From Lunularia cruciata (taxonomy: Eukaryota > Streptophyta > Marchantiopsida > Lunulariales > Lunulariaceae): a stretch of 64,000 bases of DNA. The position numbers and the translations under genes were made by a program. The stretch lies in contig OX419758.1 in NCBI GenBank assembly GCA_948567375.1, forward strand, positions 66,097,001-66,161,000. Direction: 5' to 3'. Positions 20,513-32,062 of the stretch are shown here, in pieces; positions within the stretch are counted from its first letter, which is position 1; each line of letters starts with the position of its first letter. The notes below the pieces were generated by a model. It saw only the letters and a program-made list of their open reading frames with translations, was not told the DNA's origin and made no database searches.

Positions 20513-20833
20513 TCAATGATGTCTACTCTTCATGTGTTGCAAGTGTAAGGTCTGCAACAATGGTTTGTGATCAGTTTGCATGATCACTTGTTTCCCCAAG
20601 AGGTAATGCCTCCATACCTTGGTGGCGTATACCATTGCAAGTTGTTCTTGATCTTGAGCAGAGTAGTTTTGTTCAACCGTATTGAGTCGGCGAGACACAA
20701 AGGCAATGGGATTGAGTCCATTTGGGAATTCTTGTTGCAGCACGGCTCCAATTGCACAGTTAGAAGCATCAAAATCAACTACACAAGGTAGTTGAGGATC
20801 ATATGGTTGAAGAATGGGTCTTGAAGACACCAT
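20513..20833 (-). pseudogene. RNase H domain of the chromovirus
   Basis: Contains VVDFDASNCAIGAVLQQEF and QTDHKPLLQTLHLQ, the first Asp-containing strand and the D-H-K/Q-P-L block of Ty3/gypsy RNase H, which degrades the RNA strand during reverse transcription. The frame is separated from RT by stops between 20834 and 20876. Confidence 0.85.
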
Positions 20834-20875
20834 ATGCTTTAACTTCTGGAATGCTTCTTCATGCTTGGTGGTCCA

Positions 20876-21806
20876 CTAGAAGCTCAAGTTCTTTGCTAAG
20901 AGGTCAGTCAGTGGTGCAGCCACATGAGCATAATAATGGATGAACTGTCGGTAAAAAATGGCTAATCCATTGAATGCTCGTACTTCTGTAGCATCCTTTG
21001 GGGTAGGCCAATCAGTAATTGCTTTGATCTTCTCTTCTTTCATCTTGATCCCCTCTGATGAGATCTTATGACCCAAGAAGGTAACCTCCTTCTACCAAAA
21101 AGCACACTTTGACTTCTTATAGTAAAATTTCCATTGTCGTAGTCGTCTTAGGACTTCTTGCACATGATTCACATGTTTTTCCTCTATCTTACTATAAATT
21201 AAGATATCATCCAAGAACACCACCACAGACCGATCTAATAGTCCATCCAACACCCAATGTATCTGATCCATGAAGATTGCAAGAACATTAGTGAGTCCGA
21301 AAGGTAGAACTCTCCACTCAAAATGCCCATACCTTGTACAAAAGGCAGTCTTTTGCACATCCTCTCTCAATAAGAATTTGCCAATAGCCGCTGCAAAGGT
21401 CCAACTTGGAAAAGTAGCGTGCTCCACTTAGTTGATCAAGCAAGTCATCAATCCGAGGCAAGGGATATGCATTCTTCACGGTTTGCTTATTGAGCCCATG
21501 ATAATAAATATAGAAACAAAATCCTCCATCCTTCTTTGGAACAAATAGTACCGGTGCTCCCCAAGGAGAGGTACTATGTCGTATGAAGTCCTTCTCCAAC
21601 AACTCTATAAGTGTTATTTGCAACTCCTCCTTTGGTGAGAGCCGATAGATTGGTCTACTCACTAGAGTACTCCCTGGCAATAACTCGATCTTGAAAGGCA
21701 TACCTCGATTGGAGGGTAATCCCTTTGGCAGATCATCCGGAAACACGTCCGCAAACTTCTTAACTATCTGATCAACCATTGCTTGAGGAGGCTCTTGGTC
21801 CCCCAC
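20876..21806 (-). pseudogene. Reverse transcriptase of the chromovirus, frameshifted
   Basis: The frame at 21318-21806 covers the N-terminal palm ([42 protein letters not shown]). A frameshift near 21320-21430 passes to the frame with [17 protein letters not shown] and the catalytic [12 protein letters not shown]. The thumb part (GHKISSEGIKMKEEKIKAI) ends at 20876. LRSGYHQI and VDYRALNK are degraded, so the enzyme is inactive. Confidence 0.88.
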
Positions 21807-21859
21807 AGATTGGTCTTGTGCAGTCTACTTGATCCACACCGCAAACACAGACTTATCTT

Positions 21860-22035
21860 CTTCCAAAGCTTACTCTATGGATGCTTTACTAACAAACTTC
21901 CTTTCTATGAACTCATCTCTCTTCCAAGCTTGCTCCATGGTTGCCTTCTTGGCAAACTTCCCATCTTGGGACTCCACTTCCTTCAAGGTTTGCTCTATGG
22001 CTACCTTCTCGACAACCTTCCCACCTTGGGATTGA
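21860..22035 (-). repeat. Threefold 60-bp repeat between protease and RT
   Basis: Three imperfect units share GCTYRCTCYATGG and a following CTTCCY block with a 60-bp spacing, so the repeat keeps the frame. It lies in the linker of the polyprotein. Plausibly a slipped duplication; function unknown. Confidence 0.7.
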
Positions 22036-22201
22036 CTATTCTTAGGTGTCTTACTTAGAGGTGCCAGACAACCTAATCATAAATTCCTACCTTGATGTTG
22101 TACTTGAATTTGGCATTGGGTCCAATCGAATTGAACCTTATGACGTTCAAGCCAAGGTAGACCTAGAATGATATCATAGTGTAGAGGTGCCACTACAAAC
22201 C

Positions 22202-22468
22202 TCATACACTCCAAATACTCCTTCCCAATCTTGAAGGTAACAGGATGCGAGGTGCATAATGCATAACCCTTTCTACCATTTCCATCATCAAATTACTTCC
22301 AATCACTGGCTTGATAAGAATACCCAATTTTTTTGCTACTTGCATAGACATGCAATTCTTTGAACTTCCAGAATCAACCAAAATCCTACAACCCCGATTA
22401 GATATCATACCTTGCAAGTGAAGCAAACTTGCATAGGTCGAGCCTTCAACCCCATTGGAACTAATCAA
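22202..22468 (-). pseudogene. Aspartic protease of the chromovirus
   Basis: Contains CRILVDSGSSKNCMSMQVA, the D-[TS]-G active-site loop of retroviral-type aspartic proteases that cleave the polyprotein. The frame is short and ends before 22202, so it is probably broken. Confidence 0.8.
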
Positions 22469-22574
22469 GCTCCCAGTAGGCAGCTCAAAATTTCCTACAG
22501 GGATTCCTTTTTTCCATGATTATTCCGCTCCACAACCTCCACTTGGGCAACTTGTCAAGGTCATCCATTCTTGA

Positions 22575-23422
22575 GTGTGCATTCAGCAATGCGATGCCCC
22601 AATTGGCAACAATAAAAATAACCACCATTTTGTTGCAGTTTCTCCCTATTTGCCGTGCCAAGCGGTCTTCATTGAATTGCATCAATCTCCATTGGTACTG
22701 GCTCCTCCACTTGTGTGTAGTGTATTGGTAGGCTTTGTGGAGGTCAAGGTCAAGACCAAGTTGTTGCGACCAAGGAATCAAAACGTTTGGCCAACTGCAT
22801 GGCTTCCTCCAAGTGTTGAGGCTCTTGCATGGTTACCTCTAATTTGGTTCTTGCCTTCCAAATTGATCCAAAGCTTCACCTTCCAATACATCTAGGATTT
22901 TCATGATGGTGTTTTGGAACTGCATGATGTAACTTCTTATAGAGCCAATCTGTTTCAACCTTGCCAACTTATCCCGTGCAGCTCGTGTGGCATTTATAGC
23001 TTGGAACTGACTAATTATTGTGCTCTTGAATTCTACCCATGTCAAGATTGGTGCAACCATTTGTCGTTTGGCTTGCTCCACTCGGAATCTCCACCATAGC
23101 TTTGCTACTCCATCCAATTGGCTAGAAGCCAAGAGAATCTGTTTTTGCTCGTCTTGTAGATTGGTAGTTTCAAAATAATGTTCACAATCAAACACAAAAT
23201 TCTCCACTGCACCCAGGAGATTCTTGCCTTCAAATACCTTGGGTTTAGAGAACCTGATCCAATCTTATCTTTCTCAAATTGGTACTCTCTCCACCTTCTC
23301 TTGTTGTCGAGATCTTGTTCATCCAACAATTGAGTAAGGTGCTCAATTTGTTGTTGCATAGCAAGGATAACATCAAGTATTGATGCCATGGTTGCTCCTC
23401 TATCACACCACTCCCAATCCAT
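22575..23422 (-). pseudogene. Gag of the chromovirus
   Basis: The frame at 23105-23422 gives the N-terminal coiled-coil part (LDVILAMQQQIEHLTQLLDE). The overlapping frame at 22839-23207 carries the Retrotrans_gag-like domain (VAKLWWRFRVEQAKRQ, WVEFKSTIISQFQ). At 22575-22624 a zinc knuckle is legible (YCCQLGHRIAEC), but its first Cys reads Tyr. At least one frameshift separates the pieces. Confidence 0.82.
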
Positions 23423-23647
23423 CTAATTTATTAACACATTGAAATAGCATGTCCACCGTTCTCCATAAGTTACAACCGGAAGCACCAAGGGTTCCTTAGA
23501 TATGGTGATCATATGAAGAAAATCTTGTCCAAAGTGCGAGGTGATGAATTGTGTGAAACAATGCTTTGGTAGTATTTGGACGCAAAAATCCCAACGGTTT
23601 GGTGGAAGTGGATTTGGTGGTCCATAAATTCCATCCATCCCATTCCT

Positions 23648-23660
23648 GCTCTAATACCAA
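23648..23660 (-). other. Primer-binding site (tRNA-iMet type)
   Basis: On the minus strand TTGGTATTAGAGC follows the 5' LTR directly. It matches the initiator-Met tRNA primer site TGGTATCAGAGC used by most plant LTR retrotransposons, with one mismatch. Confidence 0.85.
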
Positions 23661-24086
23661 TGTAAAAGACCGAATCCGAGGGGAGAAATAGGAGAATGGA
23701 AACTCACATTGGGACACTTGAATGGGGGAAAATTCCGAGTGCCTAGCATGAGCTTTGGCCTTGGTATTTATAGGTAGCATACAAGGCCCTTGAGAAGCTT
23801 CTCAACAAGCTTCCTCCAGCCGCTTTCTTAGAGTGCAAGCCAAGTTAACTAGGAAGCTTCTCAAGAAGCTTCCTTCTAGAAGTTGCCTACTTGGCTTGCA
23901 AGCTAAGCTAGTTGGAAGTTTCTAGAAGCTTCCTTCTAGAAGCTACTTACTTGAGGTGCAAGCTAAGCTAGCCAAGAAGCTTTCCAAGAAGCTTCCTAGG
24001 TACTTCTGGAATATTCTAGGCTAATTTGTCTTATGTGCTACTTCGTAATCCCAACTAATTTCATCGCTAAACTCCATATTGTTACA
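23661..24086 (-). promoter_or_regulatory. 5' LTR with heat-shock-element cluster and TATA box
   Basis: This LTR drives transcription of the element towards lower coordinates. TATAAATA lies at about 23765-23772. Between about 23792 and 24010, immediately upstream, there are many GAAnnTTC and TTCnnGAA pairs, including TTCTAGAAGCTTC at about 23920-23932. This is the arrangement of a heat-shock-factor-responsive promoter, inferred from sequence only. Confidence 0.85.
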
Positions 24087-25231
24087 TAGAGGAACAAAGA
24101 GGTGACCTTGATGCTTGCCCCTATACTTGGAGACCTTGTGACCTACTGCTGCACTTGCCGCCCATCCAAGAGGATGGGTAATCACTCCCTCCAAAACTAT
24201 ACTCGCTTAGGGTCCGTAACCACGACATCCGCTACTGTCACCTGATCATCCCAATAGAGTCTATATGAGAAATCTGCCCTACCTCATTTAAGATATCCGA
24301 GCTATGCAAGTTGTACGGTCTACACACAAGTGGAGCATCCAAAGAAACATCAACTAATGTGATTGCTCTCCTATGGATTGCACCAGCCACTGCCCTCTAT
24401 AGAGCAATGGACACATGCTGTCTAAAATATGTTACAAAGTATGAGAGTGAGAGTGAGAGTAGTATCCCTTGACGCCTTACATAATAAACTCTCGCACACT
24501 CCCTAACAAATGTGTCAAATGCTATGTCCATCGCTCCATATAACTCCAATGCTAGAGGAACAAAGAGGTGACCTCGCTGCATGCTCCTATACTTGGAGAC
24601 CTTGCGACCTGCTGCTGCACTTGCCGCCCATCCAGGGGGATGGGTAATCACTTCCTCCAAAACTATATCCCGTGTAGGGTCCGTAACCACGACATCTGCA
24701 CTATCACTTGATCATCCCAATAGAGTCTATATGAGAAATCTGCCCTACCACATTTAAGATATCCGAGCTATGCAAGTCGTACGGTCTACACACAATTGGA
24801 GCATCCAAAGAAACATCACCTAATGTGATTGCTCTCCTATGGATTGTACCAGCCACTGCCCTCTATAGAGCAATGGACATATGCTGTCTAAAATATGCTA
24901 CAAAGTATGAGAGTGAGAGTGGAACCCCCTGACACCTAACATAATAAGCTTTTGCGCACTCCTTGACAAATGTGTCAAATGTTGTGTCCATCGCTCCATA
25001 TAACTCCAAGGCTAGAGGAACAAAGAGGTGACCTCGCTGCATGCTCCTATACTTGGAGACCTTGCGACCAGCTGCTGCACTTGCCGCCCATCCAAGGGGG
25101 TGGGTAATCACTCCCTCCAAAATTGTATCCCGCGTAGGGTCCGTAACCACAACATCCGCTACTGTCACCTGATGATTTTGGACCACAAAGTAGGACCGGT
25201 TACTACATTGCTTAAGATGCAAACTTATCAC
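24087..25231 (-). repeat. Tandem array of LINE-like endonuclease-domain units, part 2
   Basis: Continuation of unit B (24087-24252), then unit C (24253-24718) and unit D (24719-25231). The minus-strand frames at 24397-24690 and 24863-25231 read ADVVVTDPTRDTILEGVITH, GWAASAAAGRKVSKYRS, LFVPLALELYGAMD and PLSLSYFVAYFRQH. Unit D reaches further upstream (YFVVQNHQVTVADVVVT) and is the 5' end of the array. All units lack RT. Confidence 0.82.
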
Positions 25232-25234
25232 ACA

Positions 25235-26540
25235 TGAAAATCATTTATATACTTTTTGGACAATTTATCTTCTTGGAAGATATGATCTGTCTAGATAATT
25301 ATGAAGATTGGACTAGGATGAGTTATCTCGGCTTTTATTAGACTAGTCCAAGCATTTTTATTCAAGATAGACTGTATTGAATTATGAAAATGAACTAATT
25401 CAGCATATACTACTTAATATTATGAAATGAAATTACTTCACTTTCCCTAATATTCTTCCCTATGACTACAAAGAAACATGCAAGGAATTGACTATAATGT
25501 ATTTCTATCTCACTACAACCGCAAAATACAATGTACTGACTTTAACTTTGGAGTAGCATGTCCTTTCTAGTAGTAAACTATCCTCCGGAGTCCATAAAAT
25601 AGTTTAAACATTTCTTATACTTCTTCCAAATGATTGCTTTATACTTTACTAAGTGTTTGTGTGCTTTGGTAATCGGAGCTTTCTTTGTTTATTGATAAAA
25701 TTAATTAATTATGATTTTTTAAATTATTGAATAAATTATAAATATAGAATACTGGTTTTTTGAATAATATGTGTTTGATACTCCAAAGGACGTTAATCAG
25801 TATATACAAACATACATATTTGCACTTAATCCACATATTTTGAGATGACTCATCTTCAATATCACACAAAATAGAAATTATAGAGTAAATGGAAAAAACA
25901 CTTCATGAATGTGCAGTAGGAAACATTTCTCATTTTAATCATATTGAGGCTTAGCCCATCTATTGCCTAGGTTTTTATCCTTGAATGGCTTGATGGGGTC
26001 TACCCATCCTTCTTGTTGTTTGTTGGAGTTGCTTTTTTGAGATTTTATGAAGATGATTACAACAAGACCATCATGAAATACCTGAAAAAGATACCTAAGA
26101 AGAATTTCATAATATGTAAAGCATTTATTTAAAAATTCTTTCAAACTTTAATTTCAATTATGGACTAGTCAAGTCTAAGTAATGCAAGTTGTTGATTTTA
26201 CCTAAATAAACTCTTTACCTGGTTAACAAAAGCAACTTACTATATCATAGGAGCACATCATCACCACACAGCAATGTATAGCAGGGAGGAAAGGCTAAGT
26301 ACAGTAAGCTGCCTTACGAGTGTCCTCTTACAATGATAGTGGAATCTCCCATAAGCATGCAAAGTTCCACTTAATTGCAACATGGAGAGAATTTTAAAAA
26401 CTTGAAACCAAATCAATGTTGCTTCCTTTTAGTAATGGATTTCATAAAGAAATTATGTTTTTGCATTGATGGATAGAGAAATGTTAAAATTTGACCATTC
26501 ATTTGAATCAAACAATTAGAAGGCCAATAAATTCCATGTC
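25235..26540. other. AT-rich region without a gene
   Basis: Mostly AT-rich non-coding sequence. At 25945-26020 a plus-strand block (GAGGCTTAGCCCATC, then CTTGATGGGGTCTACCCATC) matches the 3' UTR of the LINE-like family in the orientation opposite to the array, so it is a further decayed copy end. Confidence 0.5.
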
Positions 26541-27107
26541 ACGGCAATGGTGCAACAAAAAGAAGAGAAGTATGAAGAAGAGAAAATAAAAGGAAGGTAA
26601 AGCATTCTACAATGATGTTTTGTTGTTTCATGGCAATGGTGCAACAAAGAGAAGCATGATGGATCATTATAGAACAAATTTTTGTTAAATGGCAACGGTG
26701 ATATGAAGAGAAGAACAATGGAGCATTGTACAACAAGATGTTTTGCTTCATGAAAATAATGTAACAAAGATGATAAATTGTTATACAAGGATGCTTTGTT
26801 TCATGACAATGGAGCAAAGAGAAGAATGATGGATCATTATACAATGAGATGTTTTGCTTCATGGCAATGGTGCAACAAAGAGAAGGACAATGGAGCATTG
26901 CACAACACGATGTTTTATCTTCATGACAATCATGCAACAAAGAGATGGATAATCCAGCATCATGCAGCAATGTTTGTTTCATGGAAATGGTATAAAAAAG
27001 AAAGAAGGATGATGAAGTATTACATGACAATACTTGGTGTCATGGCCATGGTGGAACTGAAAAGAGAAGGATGATGAAGAATTATATAATGATGTTTTGC
27101 ATCGATT
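26541..27107 (+). repeat. Minisatellite with 58-60 bp units
   Basis: About ten diverged units built around CAATGGTGCAACAAAGAGAA, then GATGGAGCATTATACAA and GATGTTTTGCTTCATGG. Units vary by small indels and substitutions. Open frames on both strands here are simply translations of the repeat and are not called as genes. Confidence 0.88.
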
Positions 27108-28439
27108 AGTGAATGTAGTTGTGTTTGGTCAGCTATGACAATCTTTCTTAATATACATTGCTCACTATGTAAAGAAGATTATGATTGATCATAATTCTGA
27201 TGCGATGCAAACACTTTTTCACCTCAACAGAATTTCCAAAGGAGCAAGAAGAAACTTCATATGATGTACAGTTAGGGTTTATGGTCTAGAATTTGATATT
27301 GTTCTTATTCTTGTTTATATATTTGCAATGACCAAGTGTTGTTCAAAGTTGTAGTGTTTTAGTAAGAACCAATCAAGGATACAAGTTAAAGATGACTAAA
27401 AACAAGATAAAATGTAATAATGGTCATTGAAATTTATTTTCATTTTTTAACCTCTTATGTAGAGTCATTCCCAAAAGAGGGTAATATCACCACACCTACT
27501 CAAAAAGATAAATCAAAATTAATCTCGCTCACTATAAATCTGAACCAAATGATTCTTGAATGTGATGCTTCATTTGTAATGAAGGTCATTTGTAAGGCTT
27601 CATTTGCCTTGGAATTTCCTTGCCTTACTCTTGTACGACCAGATTCTAGATTACTAGCTTTGGAGTACTTGTATATAATAAGATCTTTGCTCATGTTACA
27701 AAGTTTGTTGTTGTATGAGATCAATATTATCACATTGTTCTACAAGCCATAACCTAAAATGTGCATATAAAGAAAGAGTAGGACCCTCCAAGTGTCCAAT
27801 CATACTAACAACTATGATTGTAAGTAGCATTCTATCCTTCCCAAAGGCACAACATCACAATAGTCTTGAATGGATCTTGTTGCTTAAGCTTATAGGCTTA
27901 TGTTACTTTATAATACTCAAAGTGTTTGCCAATCTATCACTATATTGTCCTTGATCTTTGTAAAACCCCTAGAGTTGAATACCATAGTTCTACATGAATG
28001 ATTCCCCTCACTCAAGTACTCTTGCTCCTACATCAAGATTCCTCACTTTTACTCAATTAAACATGTAGTCATCCATACACGGCACAAACAAATACACATA
28101 TACTAACTCACTTGTGTTGATGGTATAAACTTCATTTTCTTGCAAAAGAAAGATATTTTGAACTAACATGGTGATTGCTAAGCCTTGGATCTTTATACAT
28201 GTCCTACTTAGTTGCCAAAGAAATCCAATGGCTATAATCTAATGAAATCTCTTAACAACATCTATGGCACTCAATGCTAATTACATCCTATACTTATATT
28301 ATCCTAATCTAACCTAAGTTGGTGGAATGGAAACCACATCTCTTGACTTGTTGTCTATTGTTATTTTGTTGAGTGATAGGCTAACACAAGATCTTTGTAT
28401 TGTGATCTTACTAACAATGTGTGAAGTTGGTACAATTAT
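27108..28439. other. AT-rich decayed repeat sequence, no gene
   Basis: Contains a block near 27450-27510 (CCCAAAAGAGGG with a preceding CCTCTTA) related to blocks at 31161-31200, 43240-43300 (inverted) and 57466-57500, so part of this is a dispersed LTR-like repeat. Nothing coding could be supported. Confidence 0.4.
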
Positions 28440-28890
28440 AAAGAGTCTTGGGCTACAACTATGAAAACAATCCTATCCTAACTATGAGATGGATTGCATT
28501 CATTCTTTAGAAAGTTGGCAGTTGCTCATTTTACATGAAATTGTTACTTGTCTACTAGACTATCTAACCTAGTTTGTGAAAAATTACTTGCTCCTTTGCA
28601 TATCTGAATGAGCTCTACAAGCTCCTTCCTATAACCAACAACTTCTCATGTAAAGGTAGTGTGCATCCCCTAGAACTTGGAATTAGTATGGTCTTGCAAT
28701 TTGATAGAAAACACTTTTACTTGTTTGTTGGTAGAGACCATCCTCTAAAATGCATTGATTTGTATCTTGAGGTCCTTCATTCTTGTATGTTTGGGGTTTT
28801 CATTGGCTATTTGTCCCAATTGGTTCAAGCATTGAATTGTTGTATGAACTATCATTGCAAATAGCCATGTCCATTTGTTCTCCAAGTTTG
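28440..28890 (-). repeat. Dispersed repeat with coiled-coil coding relic
   Basis: Inverted relative of 41364-42245: CTATGAAAACAATCCTATC here corresponds to CTATGAAAACAACCTTATC on the minus strand there. The minus-strand translation near 28660-28860 (CLNQLGQIANENPKHTRMKD) matches the plus-strand translation at 41395-41460. Both are broken by stops. Confidence 0.65.
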
Positions 28891-29620
28891 TTCATGCACT
28901 TCGGAACTTATGGTTCATGAAGTTTATGGTGGTTGCTTTCTTTGGTATCCTTTTCAAGTGGAAGATAGGGATGCCATTATCTTCTTCCACTATTTTTTCC
29001 CCTTGTTTGGAGATCTAACCTTGTACTCATGTTTTTTGTTGTGTGACATGAATGCACTTTGTTGTCGTAATCTCCTATATGTTCACATTGTCATCCATCC
29101 TAAGCAATTAAATCCTAGTGAGAGAATTATCACTTCCTAACCCTTTGTTATGTTCCAAAAAAGCCCTTTCCCCATAAGATACAATTTGTGATGTAGATTG
29201 ACTAGCTTTGCATATCATGTTGTCATTTTTTTTCAAGGGCTTCTTTTATTCCACTTGCACTAGAAAACTTATCTATCATTTGGACATTTCACTTTCTTTT
29301 CTAGGGGGCATGGATCTTGGTCTCACTGCTAGCACCTTCTTACAAGGAATCATCATATTGTAGGACTCTTTGATGAATAAAAACTTATTTGTATGAGTAT
29401 GCTCCTCATCTGCCTCATGGTATTTCCTTATTTCCTTGGTAGGTCTGGATGCTCACTTAAATATGCTAGATGATGGAAGTGACTGGGATATTTCACCTTC
29501 TTTCTTCTGTAAGAAGGACCATTCCAATGTAAAATTGAAAAGAAAAGGTGCCATACTTTCAGCTCCTCCTTCAATCATGTCTTCCAACATCTCATTGACA
29601 CATTCTTGAAACATTCATGC
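28891..29620. other. AT-rich sequence without a supported gene
   Basis: Probably the degenerate middle and C-terminal part of the minus-strand coding relic that starts near 30045. The plus-strand open frame at 28910-29140 is Cys/Phe-rich and not convincing. Confidence 0.35.
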
Positions 29621-30045
29621 TCAACTTACAAGTTTCCCTTTGTGTAGAAGTTGGAAGAAAATTGCTTGGTTCAGGTTTAAGTGGGTGGTTTGTTTTGACA
29701 TGAAGAGTTTCACGATTGCTTCAGGGATGACTTGTTGGGTAGGATCTTTGAGGTTGTCTATTTGGTATTTGTTTGTCAACTTCCTATCAGCAAATGAGTC
29801 TTCTATTTTGGCTTTGAGGCTCTTATGAAGACAATCGAGAGGATTTTCCATGTATATTTGGCCAAAGAGCAAGCACTCATATCCCATGAATCATTGCCAA
29901 GGTTATTTGTCCACAAAATAGGATTTCTTCTCAAGGTTTTGTCACTCATATGAGTATTATCACAAATCTCCTCTAGTAGGGATAGGTCTGAAATACTCCA
30001 ATCCCACAACAAGAACTCTAGATTTTTACTTCTTATGCAATCCAA
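29621..30045 (-). pseudogene. Divergent copy of the unknown element protein, N-terminal domain
   Basis: Two overlapping frames. FLLWDWSISDLSLLEEICDN and RRNPILWTN align with FLAWNW and KRGNPA of the 35.0-35.3 kb copy, and TNKYQIDNLKDPTQQ with KNGYKVDSYKDLVQR. This is the same domain in a much older copy, frameshifted near 29803-29887. Function unknown. Confidence 0.55.
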
Positions 30046-31790
30046 TTGGCAATATAGGCCCCACTCAAAAATTTCAAGAGGTTTGCTAACAATTTTTGCA
30101 GGTCTCCTTGTGTCAACTCATCTCTCATATCCATGGTCAATTCTACCATCATTGAATCTTCTAGTTCAAGAATCTACCATGTTTTCAACACCCTCTTGCT
30201 CAAGCTCTCAAATATTTGCACTCTATCTACAAAAAGCAGATCCCTTCAAGAGTGGGGAAAAATCTCTATGGAACAAAACTTTGAGAAAGTAAAAAATGAA
30301 AAAGTAAAAAGTGCTTCCTTGCGAGGTGGGAACACCATTTTATAGTTTTGTTAAACTGGTTTGTTATCAGCAGTTGTGGAGGTTGGTGAAGAGTCACGGT
30401 CACATCCCATATGTATGTCACTTGGTGCCAAATGGTCAGAAATCCATTCTTTGGCGGTGCCTTCATGTGGGGTACGTGATTTTTGATGGCGGATCCTCAT
30501 AATAACAAAATTTTCTGACAACACAAAGTTTGTCATGCAAAATTTGACATCTTTGTAGTCTCTACGACTCATTCCTATTTTTGATGTTCATAATAACAAA
30601 GGTCTGTTAGGTAATCCCAATCACAATATAAACTTTTGATCCTTGTACAATTTAAACTAGGTTGTAGTCATTGTATGGGGGATGACGCCTTTGTCATATC
30701 AGTTTTTCTAGACATCATCTTGTCTTCTTTTCTTTGTGAGGGTTTTGTTTAGCAACTAACAACTTTTGTTCATTTTTTGTTCTACACCACTTTGTGTTTA
30801 AACCACTAAACTAACAAGAAGAAAAAAATTGCTCAAGTGAGGCAAAGGTGGGTCACCACAATCTTTCTACATTTCCTTTATAAGACAAGCAATTGAATTA
30901 GAATTAAATCATTTTCTAATGAAATATATTTTTTCTTACAAGCAAGTATTTAAATGCATGAAATACATAAATCTTATAATTATTGAATAAAATATATGAT
31001 TGTAGAATTTAAATAAAAAAACCTTGATTATTATGGTGATTTAATATTATCCAAATATGAGTAAAGTTGGTAGAAACACATTGTTCCCTCAAGGATATGG
31101 GTATTAAAAGTGAAAGGAAATGTCACTAAGCTGCAGTTCATTTATTATTTTGTACTTAACCTCTTGGTTAGGAACTACTCCCAAAGGGAGTAGTGTCACC
31201 TCCTATTGCACACTATGGAAAAAGGAAAACTAAAGATCATATTTGTTACAAATAGGTTCTAGATTAATCTTGAAGGTGATTAGTCACTTCACCTTGAAGG
31301 CTCTTTCACTCCATAGACTTCAACTACAAGGATGCTTACTACCCTTCATTGAAGGCACAACTCCAAAGGTATCTTTCTATTGCCTAAATGCATTCACTTT
31401 TTGATTTTGTGTTACTTTTAATACTCCAAATCAAGATTCACTCCTCAATGCATTGGTTCACTCCTTTGGATCCCTCAAAATTCATACATCCAGATAAAGC
31501 ACAAATACACATCTTTGCACTCTAACATTTATCATCTTACTATGAAATTCTCACCTCTACTCAATACAAGCATTCATTAACACTCAAAATGGAAGAGACA
31601 TGGTTGCAAAGAACTCACAATACTCTTTATTGAATTCTTTATTGAACTTCAAGGATATGGGAAATGAAATTCAATGAAACTTAGTTTTCCATGAAACAAT
31701 GAATTTCATTGAAGTTTGAAATGAACTTCAAGAATATAAGAAATCACTCAATGAAATTCCTATCTATATATTCCCTGAGTCTAATTGCTA
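30046..31790. other. AT-rich decayed repeats, no gene
   Basis: The segment 31080-31260 (TTGTTCCCTCAAGG, TAGGAACTACTCCC) is related to 57366-57540 and looks like part of a dispersed LTR-like repeat. The rest shows no recognisable coding sequence. Confidence 0.4.
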
Positions 31791-31791
31791 A

Positions 31792-32050
31792 TTATTCCAA
31801 TTGCTCTTCTTTGTAGATTCTTCCCTCCAACTTCAATTTGTGTGTCTTTGTCTTTTGTGCCTTTCCTTTAGCTTCTTCCTTCAAAATCTCCAAGAATTGA
31901 TGTGCTTCCTCCAATTGTTGAATGGCCTTTAACTCCTCTTCTTCTAGGTGTTGGTTCAACATTCCTACTTCCTTCTTTACTTCCTCTAGCATTTGGGGTT
32001 GATCCACTTCCCTCTCTTCCTTCTCCTTCTTCAGGTCTTTGGTTAGTTGG
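31792..32050 (-). pseudogene. Coiled-coil coding relic, distal to the inserted element
   Basis: The frame is rich in E, K and L with heptad character (QMLEEVKKEVGMLNQHLEEE). It appears to be the continuation of the minus-strand frame at 35778-36895, split by the 3.7-kb element. Likely part of an older copy of a related repeat protein. Confidence 0.45.
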
Positions 32051-32062
32051 TTCAGCTGAAGT

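Larger units (their letters stand above)
18456..24086 (-). mobile_element. Full-length Ty3/gypsy chromovirus, decayed
   Basis: 5631 bp with two 426-bp LTRs that start TGTAAAAGACC and end ATTGTTACA, flanked by TAGAG. Minus-strand order is gag, protease, RT, RNase H, integrase, chromodomain, which defines a chromovirus. The two LTRs differ at roughly 20 positions by eye, many A/G, so the insertion is not recent. Frameshifts in RT and in the integrase C-terminus, stops in the chromodomain and a lost integrase Glu make it non-autonomous. It sits inside unit B of the LINE-like tandem array. Confidence 0.93.

Noticed and set aside
22516-22895. Plus-strand open frames inside the chromovirus
   Set aside because: Antisense shadows of gag and its zinc knuckle on the minus strand.
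26541-27107. Regularly spaced repeats reminiscent of a CRISPR array, or a repeat protein gene
   Set aside because: Units are contiguous and diverged without unique spacers, and the genome is plant-like. The open frames are by-products of the repeat unit.
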